From Gallionellaceae bacterium (GTDB lineage: Bacteria; Pseudomonadota; Gammaproteobacteria; Burkholderiales; Gallionellaceae), in assembly GCA_003445795.1 (NCBI GenBank), contig DMCN01000031.1, positions 1 to 22,714 of the forward strand: a DNA stretch of 22,714 nucleotides, read 5' to 3'. Below, piece after piece: positions 16,680 to 22,714 of this stretch. Numbering within the stretch: the stretch's first letter is position 1; every line of letters starts with the position of its first letter. Both the position numbers and the translations under genes were made by a program. The notes under the pieces were generated by a model, which worked only from the letters and a program-made list of their open reading frames with translations, was not told where the DNA came from and searched no databases.

Positions 16680-17129
16680 ATGGAACGCTTCACCATCTCA
16701 CTCGATGAAAAACTCGCCAGCGAATTTGACCGCCTGATCCGCGAGCGCGGCTATCTCAACCGCTCCGAGGCGGTGCGCGACATGCTGCGTGGCAAGCTGG
16801 AGACGCTGCGCGTGCAGGACAAGCAGGCGTTGTACTGCGTGGCCAGCCTGTCCTATGTCTATAACCACCACGAGCGCGACCTCGCGGAACGGCTGACCGG
16901 ATTGCAACATGACCACCACGACCTGGTGGTGGCCTCCACCCATGTGCACCTCGACCACGACAACTGTCTGGAGACGGTGATGCTGCGTGGCAAGACCGAG
17001 GTGGTGCGCCGCTTCGCCGATGCGCTGATCGCCGAGCGCGGCGTGCGCCACGGTCAGGTCAACCTGGTGCCGGTCGATGCCGAAGCCGCGCATGGCCACG
17101 GCCATGTGCACAGTCATCCGACTACTTGA
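16680..17129 (+). CDS. nikR: Nickel-responsive transcriptional repressor NikR with His tail
   Basis: This is a ribbon-helix-helix repressor that binds DNA when Ni is plentiful. RHH domain 1-45 (MERFTISLDEKLASEFDRLI, then GYLNRSEAVRDMLR). ACT-like Ni domain from about 50. Ligands by alignment to E. coli H76/H87/H89/C95 are H77, H88, H90 and C96. The 149-aa length exceeds E. coli NikR (133 aa) because of a C-terminal tail AHGHGHVHSHPTT that could bind metal. AAGGAG lies shortly before the ATG, and nine bases separate it from hoxC. The stop region overlaps a possible TTG start of hoxJ. Its placement inside the H2-sensing operon suggests coupled nickel and H2 control. Confidence 0.96.
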   Translation: MERFTISLDEKLASEFDRLIRERGYLNRSEAVRDMLRGKLETLRVQDKQALYCVASLSYVYNHHERDLAERLTGLQHDHHDLVVASTHVHLDHDNCLETVMLRGKTEVVRRFADALIAERGVRHGQVNLVPVDAEAAHGHGHVHSHPTT

Positions 17130-17131
17130 AT

Positions 17132-18478
17132 ATGTCGGTCAGCAAGCACACCCCTTCTTCCAGACTGCCGCTGCCGGCGGAGATCGAGTCGTTCTCGGAA
17201 TCCGCCTGGATCGATGTCGTGCGCTCGATGGACGAGGTCTACAACGAGCTGCTGCAATACGAGGTGGTGCTTGAGCACAAGAACGCCGAGCTGGAAGAGT
17301 CGCAGCAGTTCATCTACAGCATCCTCACCTCGATGTCCGACCTGCTGGTGGTGTGCGACCGCAACGCGGTGATCGAGGAGGTGAACCATTCGTTGATCGC
17401 ATTCGCTGGGCGTACCGAGCAGGAACTCAAGGGCGCCAAGCTGGGTTCGCTGTTCGCCGATGAGAGCGGTTGTACAACGGCGAAGCGGGTCATCTCCAGT
17501 CTTACCACCGAACCGGCCAACGACATCGAGTTGCAGTTCAAGACTCGCGACGGCGGCACCACGCCGGTGGCGCTCAATTTCACACCGCGCCTTTCCGGAG
17601 CGGGCAAGCTACTGGGCGTGGTGATCACCGGGCGGCCGGTGGGCGAGTTGCGCCGTGCATATCACAAGCTGCGCGAGGCGCACGAGGAGCTCAAGCGCAC
17701 GCAGCAGCAACTGCTACAATCCGAGAAGATGGCGTCATTAGGCAAACTGGTGGCCGGTGTGGCGCACGAGCTCAACAACCCGATCAGCTTCGTGCTCGGC
17801 AACGTGCATGCCATGCAGAAGTACACGCCGCGCCTGAAGCGCTATCTGGATGCGGTGCATGAGGGCGTGGCAGGCGCGGAGTTGCGCGCCTTGCGCGAGG
17901 AGTTGCGCATTGACCGCATTCTCGACGACCTCGCGCCGCTGCTGGCCGGGGCGGTGGAAGGTTCGGAGCGCACGCGCGACATCGTCGACGGACTCAAACG
18001 CTTCTCGGCTTCCGACCGCAACGAGAATGTCGAATTCAATCTGGCCGAAACCATCGAGCGTTCTGTGCACTGGGTGACCCGCGCAGCACCGGTCAATTTC
18101 CGTGTGCAGACGGAGGTGCCCAAAGAGCTACCGGTGTTCGGCTCTCCGGGACAGTTGCAGCAGGTCATCATCAATCTGGTGCAGAACGCCTCCGATGCCA
18201 CCGAGGGAAAAACAGACCCCTTGCTTACCATCGGGTTCGAGCCCAACGATGAGCGCGTGGTGATCCTGTTCCGCGACAACGGCCCGGGCATCGCCGAGCA
18301 GGAACTGGGCAAGATCTTCGATCCGTTCCACACCACCAAGCCGGTCGGCAAAGGCACGGGGCTGGGGCTGTCGATCAGCTACGGCATCGTCGAACGCCAC
18401 GGCGGCGAACTGTCGGTGAGCAATGCGCAGGGCGGCGGGGCGCTGTTCCGTTTGTGCCTGCCGCGCGCGAAGCGCTGA
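17132..18478 (+). CDS. hoxJ: PAS-domain sensor histidine kinase HoxJ/HupT
   Basis: This is the kinase of the H2-signalling chain, 448 aa from ATG 17132 (TTG 17126 is possible). There is no transmembrane segment, so it is a soluble kinase that can dock the cytoplasmic HoxBC. Order: N-terminal helical region with a coiled-coil look (30-60), PAS domain about 60-165 (IYSILTSMSDLLVVCDRNA), linker coiled coil 172-200, HisKA with H212 in GVAHELNNPISF, and HATPase about 320-446 with IINLVQNASDA, DNGPGIAEQE and GKGTGLGLSISYG. In Cupriavidus and Rhodobacter, H2 binding by HoxBC blocks phosphorylation of HoxA/HupR. It is the last gene of the hydrogenase locus. Confidence 0.95.
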   Translation: MSVSKHTPSSRLPLPAEIESFSESAWIDVVRSMDEVYNELLQYEVVLEHKNAELEESQQFIYSILTSMSDLLVVCDRNAVIEEVNHSLIAFAGRTEQELKGAKLGSLFADESGCTTAKRVISSLTTEPANDIELQFKTRDGGTTPVALNFTPRLSGAGKLLGVVITGRPVGELRRAYHKLREAHEELKRTQQQLLQSEKMASLGKLVAGVAHELNNPISFVLGNVHAMQKYTPRLKRYLDAVHEGVAGAELRALREELRIDRILDDLAPLLAGAVEGSERTRDIVDGLKRFSASDRNENVEFNLAETIERSVHWVTRAAPVNFRVQTEVPKELPVFGSPGQLQQVIINLVQNASDATEGKTDPLLTIGFEPNDERVVILFRDNGPGIAEQELGKIFDPFHTTKPVGKGTGLGLSISYGIVERHGGELSVSNAQGGGALFRLCLPRAKR

Positions 18479-18503
18479 TCACGGCGAACTGTTCGGCAAC
18501 TTC

Positions 18504-18525
18504 AAAAAAGATATAGGTCTTTTTT
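18504..18525 (+). terminator. Weak hairpin after hoxJ
   Basis: AAAAAAGA (18504-18511) and TCTTTTTT (18518-18525) form an A/T stem with a six-base loop just after hoxJ. The T-run could allow termination, but the stem is weak. No other terminator is visible before the next gene. Confidence 0.35.
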
Positions 18526-18650
18526 CTGCTTGAAGCGGCGGGCGGGGTGAGGATAGGATTCGGGTCGGTTCGCACCTGTTTTCACTTGTTGGTGCTCGGA
18601 AATTTTATTGAGTTTGGCTTCTTTTACTCTTAATCCACAGGAGCTGATCT

Positions 18651-19298
18651 ATGGGTGCAAAAACTTGGATGCTCGTCCTTGCCGACACTAATGCGCGTGT
18701 CGCGCTTGCTGCGAAGCCTCCGTTGGATCGTGAGGCAACCCAGAAGCTGGCCGATTCACTCTTCCCTGGCGAGTTGCTTGAGCCAATTGGGGATAGCGAC
18801 CTTTCCTATACATGTCCGCCTGACAACGAAGTACATATAGGCTGCTTTCCGGGGGTATCGGTTGTCGCAGCCAAAGAATTTGGCATCGACTACCCCTCAA
18901 AGTTGCCCCAGAGGTTCGTCGCTGCTGGTGGAAATGGAACGATCACGCTTCACGCCATGCACAGCGTGGTTGATTGGTTCGCGTATGCGACGTGGGTAAA
19001 CGGAAAGCTAATGCGTTCCCTGAGCCTGTCTCCGGATAGCGGCATCATGGAAGACATCGGACAGCGCATGCCTTTTGAAGAACCGTACTGGTCGGGAAAG
19101 CATCCCGCAGTTGATAGTGACGAAGAGGAGGATGCTTACCCGTTCCCATTTCATCCTTTGGAACTTGGTGAGGCCACATTGAAGGACCAGTTCGGCTACC
19201 AGCTTGAAGGCTATGTCGATGCATCCCTGCTTGAACCCGAGTCGATTCCTTTAGTTCGCTACAAGCGTTCACGTTCACCGTGGTGGAAGTTCTGGTGA
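18651..19298 (+). CDS. Hypothetical protein, DUF6928-like, cassette-associated
   Basis: This encodes a 215-aa protein of unknown function. The start MGAKTWMLVLADTNARVAL resembles the DUF6928 family as I remember it (MGAKT-x-LVxAD); this is not verified. It has no signal peptide or membrane segment, an acidic patch DSDEEEDAYPFPF near 155-167, and a basic, tryptophan-rich tail RSRSPWWKFW. CAGGAG lies ten bases before the ATG. Its stop is five bases before the GCCCAAC box of an attC site, exactly the layout of an integron gene cassette. Codon use is less GC-biased than in the hydrogenase genes, in line with transfer. No clear recombination site is seen on its 5' side. Confidence 0.75.
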   Translation: MGAKTWMLVLADTNARVALAAKPPLDREATQKLADSLFPGELLEPIGDSDLSYTCPPDNEVHIGCFPGVSVVAAKEFGIDYPSKLPQRFVAAGGNGTITLHAMHSVVDWFAYATWVNGKLMRSLSLSPDSGIMEDIGQRMPFEEPYWSGKHPAVDSDEEEDAYPFPFHPLELGEATLKDQFGYQLEGYVDASLLEPESIPLVRYKRSRSPWWKFW

Positions 19299-19302
19299 CG
19301 AG

Positions 19303-19372
19303 GCCCAACCCAGCATTCCATCGGACGCTGCGCGATAAAGCCGCGCAGCGCCGGTGAATTCAAACGTTAGGC
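19303..19372 (+). other. Integron attC (59-base element) recombination site
   Basis: This 70-base site has R'' box GCCCAAC at 19303-19309 (RYYYAAC) and R' box GTTAGGC at 19366-19372 (GTTRRRY), which are complementary apart from one position. The inner arms CGCTGCGCG (19326-19334) and CGCGCAGCG (19342-19350) pair perfectly around a 7-base loop, and the L-box regions CATTCCATCGGA and CCGGTGAATTCAA are imperfectly paired, as is typical. It sits between the stop of one orphan gene and the start of the next. No integrase gene is in the window. Confidence 0.85.
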
Positions 19373-19386
19373 GGAGCCATAAAAGC

Positions 19387-19842
19387 ATGACCGAACTTAT
19401 TGGCACTACGCTCGACAGTATCTCGCACAGACTTTATGTTGGGAGCTTGAATTACTCTCCAAGCTTTCTAGTTGTTAACTTAAAGGGCATGGCAGGTCAT
19501 TCACTTCAAAAGCTGATTGATTTAGCCATTGGGCGTGCCGTAGTCATCGGTGGTACGCAATCAGCCAGCGAAACGGATTTATTGGTGAGTGTGAAAGATG
19601 CCCTTTATTTCCAAGGGGACGATGGATCGCATCCAGATCGTGGTTACTTGGCAAGCGTCGAGTTTCAACGAAATGCAGAATTAGTTATGTTCGAAATGGA
19701 CAAGCTGGTTGATGGAGCCGACACAATCATGTCGTTCTGGCTAAAAGAAGGGCATCCTTTCTATCCCGTGTTCTGGGACTTTGCTTTCTTGATTGAAAAA
19801 AACAATGATGCGATTGTTTTTATCGGGTCAAGTTCAGATTGA
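19387..19842 (+). CDS. Hypothetical protein, integron cassette gene
   Basis: This 151-aa protein has no family that I recognise. ATG 19387 lies 15 bases after the attC R' box, with GGAG just upstream; a GTG at 19354 would start inside the attC site and is rejected. The product looks soluble and globular, with mixed hydrophobic strands (SFLVVNLKGMAGHSL, RAVVIGG, DAIVFIGSS) and several acidic residues. Codon use is AT-richer than in the hydrogenase genes, which supports foreign origin. The stop is six bases before another GCCCAAC box, so the gene has the compact shape of a cassette. Function unknown. Confidence 0.75.
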   Translation: MTELIGTTLDSISHRLYVGSLNYSPSFLVVNLKGMAGHSLQKLIDLAIGRAVVIGGTQSASETDLLVSVKDALYFQGDDGSHPDRGYLASVEFQRNAELVMFEMDKLVDGADTIMSFWLKEGHPFYPVFWDFAFLIEKNNDAIVFIGSSSD

Positions 19843-19848
19843 GGTCTT

Positions 19849-19887
19849 GCCCAACCAGCGAAGAAATGGGGACAGATATATTTATCC
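19849..19887. other. Truncated attC remnant joined to a TGGGGACAG-type repeat fragment
   Basis: GCCCAAC at 19849-19855 is identical to the R'' box of the attC at 19303 and follows the stop of the preceding gene at a similar distance. No matching R' box or inner stem follows. Instead the sequence at 19864-19887 is AAATGGGGACAGATATATTT followed by ATCC, a fragment type often seen in dispersed proteobacterial repeats. This suggests loss of the rest of the site by insertion or deletion. Confidence 0.5.
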
Positions 19888-19935
19888 AGAGCGGCGGTTT
19901 GCAATAATCTTGCCTGAGATGCAAGGAGGATTTCG

Positions 19936-20883
19936 ATGAAGGCTGTCATTTGCACGAGATACGGGCCGCCGGATGTGCTCCGCCTCGCGGAGGTTGAAAA
20001 GCCGATCCCGCAGAGCAATGAGGTGTTAATCAAGATCCATGCGACCACCGTGCATATCGGCGACACCAAGATCCGGGGCTTCAGGCCGGGGATGGGTTTT
20101 GCGCTGGACTTGCTGGTCAAACCTTTTATGTGGATCGCTGTCGGTTTCACCGGACCCAGAAGGAAGATATTGGGGATGGAGCTGTCTGGCGAGATCGAGG
20201 CTGTCGGCAAGGATGTATCCCGGTTCAAGCATGGGGATCAGGTATTCGGGGCGACCGAGATGAGATTCGGCGCTTATGCTGAATACATCTGCCTGCCGGA
20301 GGAGTGGGCGTTGGCGATCAAGCCGGCCAATATGACGCATGAGGAAGCCGCGGCAGTTCCCAATGGCGCGACAACCGCATTGCTCATCCTCAGAAAGGCG
20401 AATGTCCAGCGCGGTCAGAAAGTCCTTGTCTATGGGGCGTCCGGAAGCGTGGGCACTTTTGCCGTGCAACTTGCCAAGGCCATGGGGGCTGGGGTCACCG
20501 GTGTGTGCAGTACCGCGAATCTGGAGATGGTGAGGTCCCTGGGCGCGGATAAAGTCATCGATTACACGACAACGGATTTCACCAGTAACGGTGAGCGCTA
20601 CGATGTCATCTTCGATGCAGTAGGCAAGCTTTCACGTTCGCGGATCAAGGGTTCGCTGACGAAGACCGGAAAGTATCTGAACGTCCTGACCGATTCGGGC
20701 ACCAGCATGAAGATGCACGCTGCCGATCTGAATACCCTCAAAGAATATATCGAAGCCGGAAAGCTGATATCGGTCATCGACAGGCGCTATCCGCTGGAAC
20801 AGATCGTGGAGGCTCACCGGTATGTGGATCAGGAGCATAAGAAGGGGAATGTGACCATCACTGTTCTGCGTGATGGCGCATAG
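19936..20883 (+). CDS. NAD(P)-dependent alcohol dehydrogenase / quinone oxidoreductase, MDR family
   Basis: This is a medium-chain dehydrogenase/reductase of 315 aa. The GroES-like N-terminal domain (about 1-120) includes the MKAVICTRYGPPDVLRL start and ILGMELSGEIEAVGKDV. The Rossmann domain carries the NAD(P) loop VYGASGSVGTFAVQLAK. It lacks the zinc-binding residues of classical alcohol dehydrogenases, so it fits the zinc-independent quinone reductase-like group. The substrate cannot be told from sequence. AAGGAGG lies about eight bases before ATG 19936. It is on the same strand as the island genes but separated from them, and no partner gene is evident. Confidence 0.9.
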   Translation: MKAVICTRYGPPDVLRLAEVEKPIPQSNEVLIKIHATTVHIGDTKIRGFRPGMGFALDLLVKPFMWIAVGFTGPRRKILGMELSGEIEAVGKDVSRFKHGDQVFGATEMRFGAYAEYICLPEEWALAIKPANMTHEEAAAVPNGATTALLILRKANVQRGQKVLVYGASGSVGTFAVQLAKAMGAGVTGVCSTANLEMVRSLGADKVIDYTTTDFTSNGERYDVIFDAVGKLSRSRIKGSLTKTGKYLNVLTDSGTSMKMHAADLNTLKEYIEAGKLISVIDRRYPLEQIVEAHRYVDQEHKKGNVTITVLRDGA

Positions 20884-20927
20884 CCTGAGGCAGAAAACAA
20901 TTTGAGCCGAGAATCTATAACTCCATT

Positions 20928-21227
20928 ATGAACATTGGACTTGGTGGTGCAGCACTCTTCTGGCTTGGCATCTTGTGGCCACTCGTTGTGTCAGGTATCT
21001 ACTTTGCTGCGAGGCGGCCAATTGTCTCGAATATGCCGGCTCTGTTTTTTGCATGCGTACTTGTCGGATATGCGGCCATGGTGAGTACGGGCATGATCCT
21101 CGATGTGTTCGAACGTTACATTTCCGAGCTTGGGATATTGATTGCCATTCCGGTCTTTCTTGCACCCATTGTCACGACCGTCCTTTTGGTGCGCGCTGCT
21201 GCCATACCGCCCAAGGCAAAGCAATGA
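20928..21227 (+). CDS. Small membrane protein of unknown function
   Basis: This 99-residue protein has three likely membrane helices, near residues 5-27, 36-58 and 69-92. The loops RRP and ERYISEL and a basic C-terminal PPKAKQ tail suggest a cytoplasmic C-terminus. I recognise no family. The ribosome site before ATG 20928 is poor, and the gene starts 45 bases after the dehydrogenase stop, so it may be read from the same transcript. Being real rather than chance is supported by the clean hydrophobic pattern and the absence of a competing ORF with known domains. Confidence 0.6.
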   Translation: MNIGLGGAALFWLGILWPLVVSGIYFAARRPIVSNMPALFFACVLVGYAAMVSTGMILDVFERYISELGILIAIPVFLAPIVTTVLLVRAAAIPPKAKQ

Positions 21228-21323
21228 TGGTGAAATCTTCGGAAGAAAGACGGAATAATCCAAGAAGGGGCCTGGGGTGTGGATTTGCAGGAAACGGGGA
21301 GGCAGGCATAGACTGCTCGTAAT

Positions 21324-21602
21324 ATGGAAATCATTTATCGACAACACGCTATCAAGCGGATGCACGAAAGAGGCATCTCAGAGGAAGAGATAGAGCAGGC
21401 AATAGCGAGCGGGGCCGTTATCGAAAACTACCCAAACGACACGCCGTTCGCCAGCGCCTTGCTTCTGGGTATGGCAGGAGCCAGAGCAATACACGTAGTC
21501 TTTGCCGATGATTTTCAGGATGACATACGAATCATCATCACCGTTTACGTGCCAGACTGTACTATCTGGAATGAGGATTTAAAGACAAGGAGGCAAATAT
21601 GA
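21324..21602 (+). CDS. DUF4258 family protein, putative toxin
   Basis: This 92-aa protein begins with IYRQHAIKRMHERGISEEEIEQAI, the hallmark of DUF4258 (helical H-A-x-x-R-M-x-x-R-x-I), followed by a beta-rich part with AIHVVFADD and IITVYVPD. Such proteins often stand next to a YgiT-type zinc finger antitoxin and are thought to be RelE/MqsR-like toxins; that activity is inferred. The stop overlaps the next start as ATGA. No good ribosome site is visible before ATG 21324, in contrast to the strong one for the antitoxin, which would favour antitoxin excess. Confidence 0.85.
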   Translation: MEIIYRQHAIKRMHERGISEEEIEQAIASGAVIENYPNDTPFASALLLGMAGARAIHVVFADDFQDDIRIIITVYVPDCTIWNEDLKTRRQI

Positions 21603-21820
21603 AATGCCCTATCTGCAAGCATGGAAACACGCATCCTGGCGTTGCCAGTATCACGCTGGAGCGCGGCGATTCAACCGTAATGTTCAAGAGCGTGCCAGCT
21701 GAAATCTGCGACAACTGCGGCGAGGTATACCATGATGCGAAGGTGACAAAATCGCTTCTGGAACAAGCCGATCTTGCTGCAAAAAGTGGTGTCGAAATCG
21801 ACGTTCGAAGATACGCCTGA
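21599..21820 (+). CDS. YgiT-type zinc finger protein, putative antitoxin
   Basis: This 73-aa protein has a zinc-binding fold made by two CxxC pairs: C3/C6 in MKCPICKHG and C37/C40 in EICDNCGEVYHD. That is the MqsA/YgiT N-terminal pattern. It lacks the HTH C-terminal domain of full-length MqsA (131 aa), ending instead with a short helix, LLEQADLAAKSGVEIDVRRYA. AAGGAGG lies about six bases before the ATG, within the toxin gene, and the two overlap by four bases. A strong terminator follows 12 bases after the stop, so the pair forms a closed bicistronic unit. Confidence 0.9.
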   Translation: MKCPICKHGNTHPGVASITLERGDSTVMFKSVPAEICDNCGEVYHDAKVTKSLLEQADLAAKSGVEIDVRRYA

Positions 21821-21832
21821 TGATCCCAATAC

Positions 21833-21860
21833 AAAAAAACCCGCAGCGGCGGGTTTTTTT
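21833..21860 (+). terminator. Strong rho-independent terminator after the toxin-antitoxin pair
   Basis: A perfect 12-bp stem, AAAAAAACCCGC (21833-21844) and GCGGGTTTTTTT (21849-21860), has loop AGCG and a T-run. It may work in both directions because the left arm starts with an A-run. Confidence 0.92.
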
Positions 21861-22030
21861 GTGCCCAAGCGATAAGGATTGGGTCCGAATTTACCCCGCA
21901 GCACCGTACCAATCATCTGACCTTCCCCTGACCGAACCGGCAGCAAACCGGTAAGCAGATTTCCGGCTTTTTCTTACTACTTGGGCTAAAGTGGCAACGG
22001 CGGGTTTGATTCATTGCGCGTAGTCCGTTG

Positions 22031-22057
22031 CCGATCAGTGACTTAGGTGTTGATCGG
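22031..22057. promoter_or_regulatory. Candidate operator upstream of the nickel transporter
   Basis: CCGATCA (22031-22037) and TGATCGG (22051-22057) form a perfect 7-bp dyad with a 13-base spacer, about 90 bases before the transporter start. GGTG-GATAT-CACC (22056-22068) overlaps its right end. The rest of the 323-base gap between the antitoxin stop and the transporter holds the terminator, this dyad and a sigma-54-like site; I see no gene in it. The binding protein is unknown; NikR or HoxA are guesses from context. Confidence 0.4.
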
Positions 22058-22093
22058 TGGATATCACCAGTGAATCGTTGCATATTCGGCCAG

Positions 22094-22109
22094 TGGCATA
22101 CTTCTTGTT
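22094..22109 (+). promoter_or_regulatory. Weak sigma-54-like promoter before the nickel transporter
   Basis: TGGCATACTTCTTGTT keeps the -24 TGGCA and the ten-base spacing, but has GT where GC is expected at -12. It lies 34 bases before the ATG, a sensible promoter distance. Because HoxA is a sigma-54 activator, H2-dependent control of nickel uptake is possible. Confidence 0.35.
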
Positions 22110-22143
22110 AAGAAAAGGTGTGAAATCTTCTTACGGGGGCGTT

Positions 22144-22714
22144 ATGGAAACGGTTAGCGGCAGCATCTATCCCTTGGTCGCGCTGGCGGTCGTGCTGGGC
22201 ATGAAGCACGGCATGGACGCCGATCATCTCGCCACTATCGACGGTCTCACCCGTTTTAACGCCGCCGCCGGACGCGGCAAGCTGGCACGCTTGTGTGGTC
22301 TGCTGTTCTCGCTCGGTCATGGGATCGTGGTGTGCATCGTCGCGGTGGCGACCGGTCTGCTGTTTCAGCAGGGTGCGGTGCCCGCGTGGATGGACGATGT
22401 CGGCGCCTGGGTGTCTGCCTTCTTCCTGATCACGCTGGGCGCGCTCAATCTGTACGCGGTGTTCACCACGCCAGCGCACGAGATGGTGCAGATGGTCGGG
22501 CTCAAGGGCCGCTGGCTGGGCAAGCTGCGGCACACGGGCAATCCCGTGCTCATCGCCATGGTGGGTGCGCTGTTCGCTTTTTCTTTCGATACGCTGTCGC
22601 AGGCCGCGCTGTTCTCGGCCACGGCCACGCAATACGGCGGCGTCCTCCCCGCGTTGCTGCTGGCGCTGTGTTTCATGTCCGGCATGATGGTCACCGATGC
22701 GGCCAACGGCTTGT
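22144..22714 (+). CDS. NiCoT-family nickel/cobalt transporter, N-terminal part
   Basis: This is a membrane permease for Ni2+ (or Co2+), cut off by the window end after about 190 codons. The signature KHGMDADHLATIDGLTR near residues 21-37 contains the HX4DH motif (H22, D27, H28) that marks the HoxN/NixA family in its second membrane helix. Further helices: about 8-22, 47-74, 87-106 and 138-156. A second family-like motif, SLGHGIVV, lies near residue 57. ATG 22144 is preceded by a GGGGGCG stretch. It would supply nickel to HypA/HypB for the hydrogenases encoded upstream, and it is a plausible target of NikR. Confidence 0.9.
   Translation, partial: METVSGSIYPLVALAVVLGMKHGMDADHLATIDGLTRFNAAAGRGKLARLCGLLFSLGHGIVVCIVAVATGLLFQQGAVPAWMDDVGAWVSAFFLITLGALNLYAVFTTPAHEMVQMVGLKGRWLGKLRHTGNPVLIAMVGALFAFSFDTLSQAALFSATATQYGGVLPALLLALCFMSGMMVTDAANGL

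Noticed and set aside
18612..18618. GTTTGGC before the first cassette gene as an upstream attC R' box
   Set aside because: It differs from GTTRRRY at one position, and no matching left box or inner stem is visible, so the 5' boundary of the cassette segment stays undefined.

Overview
The window reads almost entirely on the + strand. It is dominated by a GC-rich [NiFe]-hydrogenase maturation and H2-sensing locus of the kind found in Betaproteobacteria such as Cupriavidus hox/hyp or Gallionella/Sideroxydans-like chemolithotrophs. That placement is an inference from gene order and from recalled family features. No rRNA, tRNA or other taxonomic marker is present.

Layout. (1) 1-2887: the C-terminal part of a group 1 uptake hydrogenase large subunit (HupL), its membrane cytochrome b (HupC), a small HigA-type HTH protein, and the HupD endopeptidase. 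(2) 3014-6514: accessory maturation genes hupF, hupG, hupH, hupI, hupJ and hupK, tightly packed. (3) 6507-12601: hypA, hypB, hypF, hypC, hypD and hypE, which handle nickel insertion and Fe(CN)2CO assembly. (4) 12604-18478: a signalling block of hoxA (NtrC-type sigma-54 activator), hoxB and hoxC (regulatory H2-sensing hydrogenase), nikR (nickel-responsive repressor) and hoxJ (PAS-histidine kinase). (5) 18651-21820: an accessory island with lower-GC genes. It holds an attC recombination site between two orphan genes, the remnant of a second attC, a zinc-independent alcohol dehydrogenase-like gene, a small membrane protein, and a DUF4258/YgiT-type toxin-antitoxin pair closed by a strong terminator. 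(6) 22144-end: the start of a NiCoT-type nickel transporter.

How it works together. HoxBC senses H2 and signals to HoxJ. HoxJ controls the phosphorylation of HoxA, which drives sigma-54 promoters. I see a good -24/-12 match just before hupD and a weaker one before the nickel transporter. Nickel supply (transporter, NikR, HypA, HypB with a very long His-rich segment) and the hup/hyp assembly line then produce the uptake enzyme. The HupL tail is trimmed by HupD. HoxC has no such tail.

The operon is punctuated by four bipartite palindromic repeats of three families, at hupL-hupC, hupC-HTH, hupD-hupF and hoxB-hoxC. The most notable non-hydrogenase signal is the attC site, which marks 18651-19855 as an integron-derived cassette segment with no integrase in view.
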